A stretch of DNA of 64,000 nt, from NCBI RefSeq assembly GCF_025766255.1, contig NW_026516675.1, forward strand, positions 186,001 to 250,000, given 5' to 3'. The translations under genes were made by a program, and so were the position numbers. The stretch comes from Zychaea mexicana (Eukaryota > Mucoromycota > Mucoromycetes > Mucorales > Lichtheimiaceae). The notes under the pieces were generated by a model that had not been told where the DNA came from, ran no database searches, and worked only from the letters and a program-made list of their open reading frames with translations. Shown here piece by piece: positions 11,273 through 21,300 of the stretch. The stretch's first letter is position 1. Each line of letters opens with the position of its first letter.

Positions 11273-12203
11273 ATGAACAACACAATCACATTCAACAATG
11301 ACAAAATTGTCCTTGATACAAATAAATTAAGTATATTTTTAAATAATAATAATATAAACATCCAAGAATTTGCTGAAAAAACGATTTATGAAAAATATGA
11401 TATAAATTATAATATTAAAAAGAATAAATTATTAATAAAACGTAAAGCATCAAAAAAACAAAAAGAGTCATCTAAAAATAATTTAAGTAAAGCGAATAAT
11501 GAAAGAGATATTATTTCTGTTAAAAAAAGTAAAGAGAACAAAAAGAGCCATCTAAAAATAATTTAAGTTGAAGCGAATAATGAAAGAGATATTATTTCTG
11601 TTAAAAAAAGTAAAGAGAAAACATTAAAGGAGAATGTAAAACTAAAGGAAAAATTACATAAATATGAGAAAAACTATGAAGATCCCGATACATTACCTCC
11701 AAAAGAAATAGTTGCTGAAAATTTTAAATTCTCAGCAAATTGAAATTCCTCCTATTTCAAATACCCAAATAAAAGAAACATATGCTGAAAAATCAAATTC
11801 TCAGCAATCCTCAATTCCTCATATTTCTGATGCAATGTTAGAAAACACCTCTGGTGCAGATGCCTCACAGGGTGATTCCGATAACGATGAATGTGAATCA
11901 GGTGAGGGTGAATATATGTGTATGATTGCATGTAAGCCCTGTATGGATAAATTAAGTGATACTTATAATTGTAATTTTATTGAAGAACTTATTTTAAAAC
12001 TTAAAAAGGAAAAATATAAGTATAAAAGGTTCTTTAATTCATACTTTAGATATTATATTGATTTAATAAAAGCAAAAGAAATAAATAGGGATGATATTAT
12101 GCAAATGTGTCAAGAGCAAATGCAGAAGTTAATCATTGAATATAGTCAGATATATACAGATGAAAATGGAAGTGAAGATGAAGATAGTAATGATTCTGAT
12201 TAA
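11273..12203 (+). pseudogene. AT-rich island frame C, decayed, unknown
   Basis: ATG at 11273 opens a 97-codon frame rich in Asn/Lys/Ile that stops inside an 80-bp tandem duplication (11459-11619). Beyond the duplication the original frame is restored for a short stretch, then a second shift near 11725 leads into an open frame to the TAA at 12203. That C-terminal part (about 160 residues) has a SQQ-rich, Glu-containing start, a Cys-containing patch (MCMIACKPCMDKL), a Lys/Tyr-rich helical middle and a very acidic end (DENGSEDEDSNDSD). The original protein would have been about 300 residues. The architecture (basic N-terminus, acidic tail) could suit a nucleic-acid-associated accessory protein, but I recognise no family. 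Confidence 0.45.
11459..11619 (+). repeat. 80/81-bp direct tandem duplication
   Basis: Copy 1 is 11459-11538 and copy 2 is 11539-11619; they differ by one T/C change and a small change at AAGTAAAGCG versus AAGTTGAAGCG that adds one base. An 80-bp repeat alone would throw frame C out of frame; the extra base makes 161 - 80 = 81, so frame is restored after copy 2, but a TAA is exposed within copy 2. Confidence 0.9.
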
Positions 12204-12389
12204 AATTATATCGGCCATTAATGGCTATACCGGTTAGGACAGGCTTATTAACTATAACAAAATCAATAAACAACTAACAGCTAGACAACTAATAGCAGGA
12301 CGCCAAGGGCATGTGGAAAGAATTTATGCGAAACATTTGCAAAGAAATAACATGAATGCGCTCCACTGACTCCACTACTCTTTACTTAC

Positions 12390-12435
12390 CAGAGGCAAAG
12401 GGGTTTGTGCTTGAAGCAGGTTGAGCGTTGTTCAT
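12390..12435 (-). other. Candidate 5' exon of a gene cut by the AT-rich island
   Basis: On the minus strand ATG at 12435 opens MNNAQPASSTNPFAS, and the codons end exactly at a strong donor (G|GTAAGT, donor at 12389). The composition is host-like and the short Ser/Ala/Pro/Asn-rich start is typical of a fungal first exon. The next 180 bases downstream contain no obvious continuation before the AT-rich island begins. It may be the first exon of the gene whose remains lie at 7030-8424 on the same strand. The phases do not join directly, so another exon would have to have been lost. Confidence 0.35.
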
Positions 12436-12608
12436 GGTTGTCTTCTAGCTTGAGTAATGAAGTCAAAGGTCGCCAAAGTATGCAGTAGAAAGAAATCAAG
12501 AAGAACGAAGGCAAACGCGAAATCAAAAGCAAAAAATTTTATTACCCATTCGATCATGTGCTTTTTCTTACGCCCATATTTTGTTAATGTTTAAATAACC
12601 TGTCACGA

Positions 12609-13665
12609 CTATGAGAGAACAATAGTGTTCTCAACTTGCCCTAACTCTTTTACAACTTGGATTCGAGGAGGCATTTTCGAGCGGCGACGATAATATGTTG
12701 TTAGCCAACGAAACTGCTATTCATGCAGAGTGATCATAAAAGGTCGCCCTGCCATATGCTTAGCAACATGTAGAGCCAAAATGTCTAATTATAGATGTCA
12801 TCAATGTCATTTCACTAGAAAAATACCTCTAAAAAATGTCCATAGAAGAGAGAGGACAACATATACAGACAATTTCAAATGAATTCTTCGGAAGTTACAT
12901 CTGCCTTTGGTCCAAAAGTCATCGATCCTTCTTTTCTTTATAGAAGACATTCGTATTTTGCAATCTCTCAGTTATCGCGCCTCTATAGCCTGCTCATTTT
13001 TATGACACAAATCTTGGTTGGGACAATTGAGTGGCCTGCACGACCTTTCCTACAGATTTTTACAGGACAAAACAATATTTTTTATCGCATATCATTTAGC
13101 CGTGTCTGAATTCATTGACAAATGTTACTGTACATAAATATTTTGTACGTAGACATAAGGCTGCTTCCTTGATATCTTTATTGTCGACGCATTTAATTTT
13201 CTGTATGAATTTGATTTTACATACCATTTTCACTGCATACTCCCACCATGCGCTGAGAAGAACTTTGGCCACTGACACTGCAATGGCTCTGCATGTTGAC
13301 GCGCAGCGACCTACTTTTTACTAATAGTAGCACCATGGATTATTATACCTCAAGTTTGCTGCCGACAATACCAGCCCGTATTGTAGCATTATACACTGAT
13401 TGATGATGTGTTGTTCAACCTTGTTTCCCGCCATCGATTACGTGTCCTTCGATCGTCGTCGTCCTCGATGGATGCTGTTTATCTTCCCTTTACCAGTTCT
13501 CTATCACACCTGCGTTTGCTATACGTCCTCCATTATTAACTCCTTTCGACGAAAGTAGAAGTTTTGACAAGAAGGAACCAAATGTCAGCATGTTATTTGG
13601 CGATACATTATAGTCTTCCGCTATAGACGTAGTTGTGTCATCTGGTATAAAAATATTTTCGTTTT
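12609..13665 (-). pseudogene. Transposase-like scraps, family not recognised
   Basis: Two coding-like minus-strand pieces stand out in otherwise broken sequence. The first (about 12776-12609) reads through MAGRPFMITLHE, an in-frame TAG at 12717-12719, and then QFRWLTTYYRRRSKMPPRIQ to a stop at 12609. The second (about 13665-13490) has PDDTTTSIAEDYNVSPNNML followed by a Leu/Ser-rich segment and GGRIANAGVIENW. Both look like conserved protein segments rather than chance frames, and the basic Tyr/Arg-rich first piece suits a transposase, but I cannot assign a family. No start, splice sites or link between the two is clear. Confidence 0.3.
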
Positions 13666-13800
13666 ATATAGCGTGGGTCTTTAAAGATCTTGAAGACGCC
13701 ATTGCATTACTGGAAAACGGTCGTAAGTAGCAAACATGGTCTCGTTGCTACTTAAGGATAATTGGGCTAAAAGTGTCCACACAATGTCCTACACATTGTT

Positions 13801-14235
13801 TCAAGAGTAGGTGAGCAGAGGGTCTTTTTCCAACGAGGGGAAACTCTTTTTCAACAAAGATAGAGGAGTGTGATGTGGAGGAAATGTTGAGAGTACGGTA
13901 GTGCACAAGCAGCAGGAGAGAAAGAAGCAACAGAAGCAAGTGAAGGGGAACAGGAGGATATCGATTCTGGAGGGCAGGGAATAAAAGGAATGGAAAAGGG
14001 AAAGTGAAGAGCTGAAGCCGAGAAGAAGTGTGAGTAATGCGCAAAGCAGAGGAGCAGCGGCTGTGAATATTGTCAGTAAAATGAGTAAGTAACCAATGTA
14101 GAGGAGCTGTCGCGGCGTGCGCTGGACACCTACATTATTGGGATTAGATTCCAGCGGTCGACTGAACGCTGCAGAATGAGTACTAAGCAGCATTCCAGGG
14201 CAGTTGTAAGCATGATGCAAGTCTATTCCCTGCAA
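13801..14235 (-). CDS. Possible short membrane protein or truncated gene
   Basis: A 144-codon frame starts with ATG at 14235 (MQGIDLHHAYNCPGMLLSTH). Its first 65 residues look coding: a polar segment with RTPRQLLYIGYLLILLTI leading into a hydrophobic span and a second hydrophobic span, vaguely like the N-terminus of DHHC-type palmitoyltransferases (which carry two membrane spans before the catalytic domain). The remainder is pyrimidine-rich and Leu/Ser/Phe-biased and is probably intron or non-coding. No DHHC cysteine-rich domain follows in any frame, so the gene is truncated, or this is a chance frame. Confidence 0.25.
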   Translation of the reverse strand: MQGIDLHHAYNCPGMLLSTHSAAFSRPLESNPNNVGVQRTPRQLLYIGYLLILLTIFTAAAPLLCALLTLLLGFSSSLSLFHSFYSLPSRIDILLFPFTCFCCFFLSCCLCTTVLSTFPPHHTPLSLLKKSFPSLEKDPLLTYS

Positions 14236-14437
14236 GTGCTCGCTGGTAGTGCTTGACTTCAGTTATTAGTCGACGAAATAGACCCAGCTTATGCTGCTGC
14301 ATATTTTATAGGAAGGACCCTGGAGTTTATTACATAAGCTTCTTGCGATGTATGTAGAAGAACAAGAAATATGGGGAAAGAAAGCCACCAAGTGATCTTT
14401 TCGTATAGCGATTCCACATTGCACAACAGAAGTTTTA

Positions 14438-14968
14438 TTATTCCTTCTTCTGTAAAGCATAGTCCCTCAATCCTTCCAGCCAATCTTGATGACCATTGAT
14501 CATGGGATTCGGCTTTTGTTTTGCCAACTTGACAGCAGCTGAACCGAGCTGTGACTCCTGCGTCAGAATACGAACACGATCTTGAGGCAAGTTCTCAAAG
14601 AGCCAAGCATGCATGACATCCAGCTCTGGCAATTGTTTGGCGGTCCAAGAGATACGGCCCACATCACTGCTTCCACCTCTGTTTTCGGTAGGCGGTTGAA
14701 AATCGATCACGCGTGCGTCTATAGACGGGAATCCAAACGTGCCAAACTTGAAATTCATGTTTGCTCGTAGGTGCGGACCGTTGTCACCATCAGGGAAAGT
14801 GATATTGCCCACATTGTCATAATACTCAGCCCATTTCGAAGTATCCGTGATCAGTGGCCAGACGTCTTGGTCTGTCAATCCCTGTACGACAATTTCATTG
14901 GATGCAAAATTGTCGGTTAGTCCAGGCAAGTATTTTTCGGGCCAGCGGACCGATGCGAGCTCGGCCAT
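14438..14968 (-). CDS. SRPBCC/START-like (polyketide cyclase-like) protein
   Basis: A 176-residue protein whose body reads as a helix-grip (SRPBCC) domain: the start SNEIVVQGLTDQDVWPLITD followed by TSKWAEYYDNVG is the hallmark strand plus 'W..' segment of polyketide-cyclase/START-type lipid- or ligand-binding proteins, and the C-terminal long helix (about residues 150-175) ends QDWLEGLRDYALQKKE. I chose ATG at 14968 (MAELASVRWPEKYL) because it directly precedes the domain; the same frame extends upstream to 15103 and an ATG at 15031 would add a hydrophobic, signal-like leader (MLFHLFLSLFVYISS), so a secreted form cannot be excluded. No catalytic residues can be named for this broad fold, so the ligand is unknown. 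It lies 387 bp downstream of the M24 peptidase gene on the same strand. Confidence 0.75.
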   Translation of the reverse strand: MAELASVRWPEKYLPGLTDNFASNEIVVQGLTDQDVWPLITDTSKWAEYYDNVGNITFPDGDNGPHLRANMNFKFGTFGFPSIDARVIDFQPPTENRGGSSDVGRISWTAKQLPELDVMHAWLFENLPQDRVRILTQESQLGSAAVKLAKQKPNPMINGHQDWLEGLRDYALQKKE

Positions 14969-15355
14969 GGTTGTTTGCATATGGCAAGAAGAGATGTAGA
15001 CGAACAAAGATAAGAATAAATGGAACAGCATCGCGCGCGAGAGAAAGAAGAAGATGATTCTGTGTAATGTTTGAATCGTCTGTGAATCAAGGAAAATTGG
15101 CATTTATCGTACTGATAGAATCAATAAAGCGAATGTGCATCAATCTCGGTGAATTTTCGTTGCTTCCAATTTTTGTTTGTGTACTATGTTAAAACACAAA
15201 CAATGCAGGACAGTCATGTATCAATGAGACCAAGAGTTTCTGTCAAAGAAGCAATGACAGCCTCTCTATTGGATCAAATTGCTCCTCATAAACAACACTG
15301 TACAATAATAAGCTGCCATTACCAATTTACAGTAAGAAGGTATAAGAAGCGACAT

Positions 15356-17091
15356 TTATTCATCTCTGAGTGTCCATGGATTATCGGCGAGGCCAGATGT
15401 CAATACTTCTAATTGACCCTCTTCGTTCACGACCACAATATCCTCCAACCGGATACCGAATTCACGGGGCACGTAGATACCCGGTTCCACGCTAAACGTC
15501 ATTCCCACTTCCAGAGCCTGATCCGTGTTGCCTTGGTTCATCTACATTTACACATTTTTGTTCTCACGTACATCAGTATTTGCTTTCAGCAGATCAATTT
15601 CCCAAAACAGCTTAGAGCTAAAGCAGAACTTACATAGGGTTCCTCATGCATTTCCTATATTCGCATATCAATTGTTCGCCAAGTTAGTACAAAACAGCCG
15701 TACTTTTCTTTATGTGCTAAGATATCTTTTTTTTAAACATACCATTCCCAAGCCGTGTCCAAGACGATGAGTGAAATAACGACCGTAGCCAGCGGTAGTA
15801 ATGATACGTCGAGCACTCAAATCGATTTCAGCACAAGAAGATCCAGCATGACCGAGATCGAGGACGTTTTTTTGGGCACGTTTCACAAGGTACCAAGCAT
15901 CCACAATCGTCTGGTTGTGATCCTCTCGATTACCTAGGAAGAACGTGCGGGTCGTATCCGACTGATAACCCAACAACTCGCCTCCGGTATCGATAAGCAC
16001 CGTTGAATCCTTGCCAACTTTTTTCGTAGTGCCCGGTTCGCCGTGAGGGAAAGCAGCATTTTCGTCGACCAGAGCAAGCACCCACGTATTGGTCAATCCA
16101 GCTGTCGTAAGTGCACGTGTCATCAAGGTGGCAATATCACTTTCGGTCATGCCCACATTGACATGAGGGCGGACCTGTCTGATGGCTTCCTCCGTGGCAT
16201 GATTGACGCAGCGCAGAATATTAAGTTCAGCAGGTGACTTGACCATTCTTAAGGTTTGCAATGCCCGGGACGCGACCTGAACCCCTTTTCCTTGTCCGTT
16301 CACGCCGTTCTCCAATACCTGAGAAAGTCCATCAAAGATGAATAAGCGAGTTGTCGGCTCCACAAAGACTGTTGAGATATTGGCAAGCACTTGATCGGCC
16401 GTCACTGTGTAAGGCGATCCATGTTCGATCCATTCAACGATATCGGGCTGGATTTCATCAGGCAAGTTGGCGTCCTTGACAGCTTCAACAGCGCGCGTTG
16501 CTTCAAACATGGGTGTTACCACGGTTGTTTTGATGCCTCCCGGTTGTGAAGCATCTGCAACAAGCACGACCAAGAATGGCCGTTCGCTGAGTCCCCATGC
16601 AATGTTTGTGTAGTACAGCATGGTCGGTCCCCCTTCCATCACGTAGGCCGATGATTCAGGTAATGTTGCGGCGAGTTTCTTTTGACGCTTGATATATTCA
16701 TTGGGTTGGATCGCTTGTGTGTGCGCACAATAGCCGCGTAATGAAGAAAAGTCCGGCAAGGGTTTCTTGGTGATGGGACTTTGATGGAACAAGTGTTGTA
16801 AAGCCCATACGCCGCCGGCTAAAGCAAATAGTAACGACAGTGCCAACATCGAACGCATCAACTAAATATTCATGGATAAAATTATTGTTATCTTCTTGCT
16901 AAAAAGGAGTAGCAGTTGCGGAAGAAAACACTTTTTAAAGAGAGGGAGAGTCTCCCGGAAGTGATTCCTGGTCATTCAAGTAATTGTCCTCTCACCATTG
17001 TCTTTTTCTTCACCTTGCCCCAATGGCGGTTTTGGCTGGCATACTGCTGATGCTGTCCAACAAGGGGAGTGATTTCCTCTTGCGATGCCAT
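15356..17091 (-). CDS. Membrane-anchored Xaa-Pro peptidase (M24 family), four exons
   Basis: Exons 17091-16996, 16861-15743, 15654-15634 and 15541-15356 join in phase 0 to 473 residues. The third exon is a 21-nt micro-exon encoding EMHEEPY, which completes the conserved GLGM-E-x-H-E-x-P signature. Residues 1-32 are polar; about 35-54 form a hydrophobic signal-anchor, so this is probably a type II membrane or secretory-pathway enzyme. The creatinase-like N-terminal domain spans about 80-240 and the pita-bread catalytic domain about 245-470. Metal ligands visible: Asp in DTGG (about 321), Asp in SDTTRTFF (about 332), His in HRLGHGLGM (about 401), Glu in SVEPGIY (431), Glu in RLED (445). M24B enzymes cleave peptides at Xaa-Pro bonds with two Mn/Zn ions. 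The sequence does not separate dipeptidase from aminopeptidase P. Its 5' end faces the RecQ gene. Confidence 0.9.
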
Positions 17092-18395
17092 TGTATTTTT
17101 CCGTGAGAGAAGTGTGTAAGTACGGATCGATAAAAAGCACAGAAAAAAGCAGAAAAGTGAGAGAAGAAATATAAAAGACGTGAAGAAAAATAATAGATCG
17201 GTCACCTGTAGACCGTGACACCAACAAAGCGGAACTATCCGGACTATTCTCACGATGCAAAATGTTTCGTCAAAAAAAAGATACTAGTTTATCCATTCCA
17301 CCAGCTGGCACATTATGCATGCCTTAATAGATATAGACAGTAGCGCACTATGTGCAGATGTACATACTCTATGAAACCGGTTGTACTGTCAAGCATACGA
17401 TTTTCTGCTTATGGGTCATGTAGTCGATAATCGAAAATCATGCATGACGGTGATTGATGTGCGCTATAAAGTATTACCATACACGCCATTCCAACGATCA
17501 GTAGATGCTGAACCATCAAATCTTCGCTATCTGGATGCTATGTACTTGACGACAAACACCGAAATCACATACCCGCTATCTACGTATGTACCCTGGAAAT
17601 CTACTCATAAGACTTGGCGCTTCGAGAAGAAGAAGAGTCATAAACTATTTTGTTTATTTGCTTTGGGGCGCTGATTATACCTTCAACAATAAGTGTTTCT
17701 GGCACGAGTCACATCTTTTTAACAATGACTACTGGCTAGTAGGTTTACTAAGATCTGGCTCCTATTATCGTAATTGTAGATGGTTTAAAAAACTTCATCA
17801 ACGAAACCAACAATCAAATGTTCCAGTAAAACCGTCAATAATCACCGCCATGCGAAATGATGTAGGTCTGTGTATGTTATTGTCCCTTGTCTTTTAAGCT
17901 TAAAAAACGCCAGATTTATCAAACATTGATGTAAAGAACAACAAACAGAATAAAGTTTTAATATAATAGCTTATTACATTGCCAATAATGATCAATACAT
18001 GTCAGTACAACAATGTGTGTACATGTAGCAGCAGGGACCGACACACGATTGCAATTTGCAACAAAAAGGTTAACACATCAGTGGCAGTTCTAGAAAAAGC
18101 TCAAACATGTTTTATACCGGCTTGTTGTCATAGTAATCAATGGTACATGTGTTACTGCTCATTTTTAAAAATTATGCGAGCAAACACGATTCTGAAACAA
18201 GCTGCCTAAAAAAATAGGTGGCACAACGCGTCCTTTATTTCTATCTTAATCCGAACGCCGAACGAGTAAAAAAAAACCGCGTTTCGCGTTTTCCCCCCGC
18301 GAACGCGTCCCTTCTTTTTTTTTTGCGTACTTTTGGCGCCTTTTACTTCCATTCAGGCACACACACACACCCGCATTTGCCAGTTCAGAACCGTA
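17092..18395. other. Divergent intergenic region
   Basis: This 1.3-kb stretch lies between the starts of the M24 peptidase gene (minus) and the RecQ helicase gene (plus), so it must hold both promoters. Short plus-strand frames at 17381-17897 have no splice sites or family resemblance. Just upstream of RecQ, 18258-18330 has alternating CGCG and T-rich strings (e.g. CGCGTTTCGCGTTTTCC), including an ACGCG element (GAACGCGTCC) reminiscent of the MluI cell-cycle box used by G1/S factors in fungi; that link is inference. Confidence 0.4.
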
Positions 18396-21300
18396 ATGAA
18401 AACAAATTACTCTGAGCACCTGGCTCGATTTCAACATGCTTACCGTCCAAATATTCGTCGACCGTACGACCCCAGTTATACCCTCCATCCAAATGATAAA
18501 GCAGGAGCCAATGGTCAAAATGCTTCTTACAGTACGATAGGTACGTGCTCAATTAATTCAGTTCGTGCATCTCTTCTCGTTTTTCACACTGTGCTGTAAC
18601 CTAAACGACAACTGAATTTTTTTTTGTTGGCATTGTTATAACCACGGCTGCAATACGATCGTTTCCAGCAACTTTAGCAACACCATCGTCAACTGGGAAT
18701 AGCTTACCACGCAAACGACAGCGAGTAGGGGAACCTACAACTACTACCACTAATAATAACAGAAGCAATACTATATATAATAATGACGATCACGACGATA
18801 ATGATGACGATATAATCGACTTGACAGCGTCACCGAGAAGAAATGGCGGTGCTACTTCTCATGGCCGTCTCAGCCTCAAACGACCAAAATCAGCAGCACA
18901 ATCCACATCGTCCGCAGCAAGAAAAGACACATACACCACCTCCACACATTCTGATTTTCCGTCGCCTTTATCATCTTCAACTACAGCAGTGCAAAACAAT
19001 AATCGTCAGCAGAGACAACAACAAACGCCCTATGGATGGACAGATAACGCTGCAACCACAACGGCAGCAAAACTTGACGACGACTTTGGACTGGATGATG
19101 ATTTCTTTGATGGCGTATGTAATTTGTTTATTTAGACGGGCACAAACGGGGAATTGTAATTTAAAAAAAATGATGTGCTTTGTGTAGATGGATCCAACGG
19201 CCCTCGAAAACAATTTACTTCGCGAAGAAGAAGACATGGAATTCTCGGATTTGATGATGGATGACGATATCACGCGGATGATGGAAGAAGTCGAGACGGA
19301 TTATACTATGCGCGCCCAGACTACGACACCATCAACAACAACAATGTCAGCACAAGCGCCGTCAGCACCATCAGCATCGCTCCCTGAGATGGAAAAACAA
19401 CTCAAAAGTCTCATGCAGCAGGAAAATGTAATGAACTCTAAATTCGTCACTATTTTGCTGGATGACCGGGTGGATCAAAGCAAAAGGAACCAAATCAAAA
19501 AGGAAATGTAAGCTGAAGCTTTCTATGGATTAGTAAAAGAAGGGGAAAAAACCAATACTGATAAAACTTACTTTATACTTTGGATAGAGAGGAGCTCAAA
19601 CGTCAGAAAGAAGAACTAGAGCTTGCAATTACACTCGAACGATCCAAATCCGAGTCTCCTAGCAACAGTAGAACCAAACACGGCCCTACTACTACTACTA
19701 CTACTACAAGAGATAACTTTGGCGATGCCATTATCCTGGATGATATGGATGACATTGTTGATGACGATGATGACGACATATTCCAAACCAGTGCCAAATC
19801 CTCCGTATCGAACGTCGAAACCAGCAAAAAACACACCACCCCCGTCGTTCGTTCACGTTATTTCGATGCTAGCGCATCACCTCCAAATCCTCCACCCACA
19901 CCTAAACCATCATCCGCAACTGCTTTCAACAACAACAACATTAATCCGACTGCGTCTTCATCCTCATCCACCCGCAATGCTTCGCCGCCAAAGCCCATCG
20001 CTGAAGGCTACCCATGGTCCAAAGATGTGACCAAGGCTATGCGACAAGTCTTTAAACTCAAGCAATTCCGCACCAACCAACTAGAAGCGATCAACACAAC
20101 ACTGAACGGGGACAACGTCTTTGTACTGATGCCCACAGGCGGCGGCAAATCCCTATGTTATCAACTCCCCGCCGTTGTCCGAAACCACAAACGCAAAGGT
20201 CTCTCCATTGTTGTTTCGCCCCTCCTATCACTAATGAGCGACCAAGTCGATGCACTTGTGAAAAAGGGTGTGCCAAGCTACTTGCTCAACGGCCAAACTA
20301 CAGTGTCTCAGCGTCAGGATATTTATCGCGAGCTCAAAAGCTTGACTTTCCAGACGTGTCTCTTGTATGTGACGCCAGAAATGATTCAAAAATCACCCGC
20401 CTTTCGGAATGCAATGGATAATTTAAACAGACGCAACATGATTGCACGATTCGTTATTGATGAAGCGCACTGCGTATCCCAATGGGGTCATGATTTCCGT
20501 CCTGATTACAAAATGCTTGGCGATCTCAAGATCTCGTATCCGAACGTACCCATCATGGCACTCACGGCGACGGCAAATGAAATGGTGCAAAAGGATGTGA
20601 TACATAACTTGCATATTGATGGTTGTAAAGTGTTAAAGCAAAGCTTTAACCGTGAAAATATCCAGTAAGTGCTCTGCCTTTTGATTTTTTTTCTCGATGG
20701 TGTGGGCTTTGCTATTTTCCTCGAAGAGGATGGCACACACACACACACACACTTTTTTTTACTAAATAGCGTAATTCTCTTACTAGATATGAGGTGGTTG
20801 CCAAGGGATCCAGAAGCAATCTATACAGCGACATGGACCGGTTTATTCGACAATACCCTAACAAATCAGGAATCATCTACTGTATCTCTCGAAAACAATG
20901 TGAAGACGTTGCCGATGTGTTGCGGAACGACTTTAGCATTAGTGCCACGCATTATCACGCCGCATTGGACCCAAACGAACGGACGGATGTCCAAAGAGCA
21001 TGGCAAGAAGGACGCGTTCAAGTAATTGTGGCAACGATTGCGTTTGGTATGGGCATCGACAAGCCGGACGTCCGCTTCGTGATCCATCACTCGCTCCCTT
21101 CATCTGTTGAGGGCTATTATCAAGAGTCGGGTCGTGCGGGACGAGACGGATTGTTGGCTGTCTGTCGACTTTATTACTCTTTTGCGGATACGCGCCTGCA
21201 TCGAGTCCTGATTGACAAGGGCGAGGGTAGCTGGCAACAAAAACAACGATTGATCGAAAACCTCAACAAAATGGTGCGATTTTGCGAGAACAAGTCGGAT

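Larger units (their letters stand above)
8450..12210. mobile_element. AT-rich island of foreign composition with decayed ORFs
   Basis: From about 8450 the sequence becomes far richer in A+T than its flanks, and it returns to host-like composition after about 12210. The left edge carries a GC-rich hairpin-like stretch (CCCCCGACC ... GGCTTATC/GGGGGG at 8455-8480). Inside are two minus-strand decayed frames (8497-10263 and 10311-11128) and one plus-strand frame (11273-12203), diverging from a roughly 145-bp gap. All carry stops or frameshifts. About 10620-11130 is host-like in composition although it lies in frame with the AT-rich part. No terminal repeats or target-site duplication are certain, though similar short strings (AATAAAATAAACTAAC near 8442; AATCAATAAACAACTAAC near 12264) occur near both edges. 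Candidates are a decayed linear plasmid, mitochondrial insertion, giant-virus-like insertion or unknown transposon. Confidence 0.5.

Noticed and set aside
8450..12210. CRISPR array or bacterial operon explanation for the AT-rich island
   Set aside because: There are no regularly spaced repeats and no ribosome-binding-site pattern; the setting is a eukaryotic nuclear genome.
13801..13990. DHHC palmitoyltransferase suggested by the N-terminus of the frame at 14235
   Set aside because: No DHHC cysteine-rich domain follows in any frame, so the family name is not used; only a low-confidence frame is listed.
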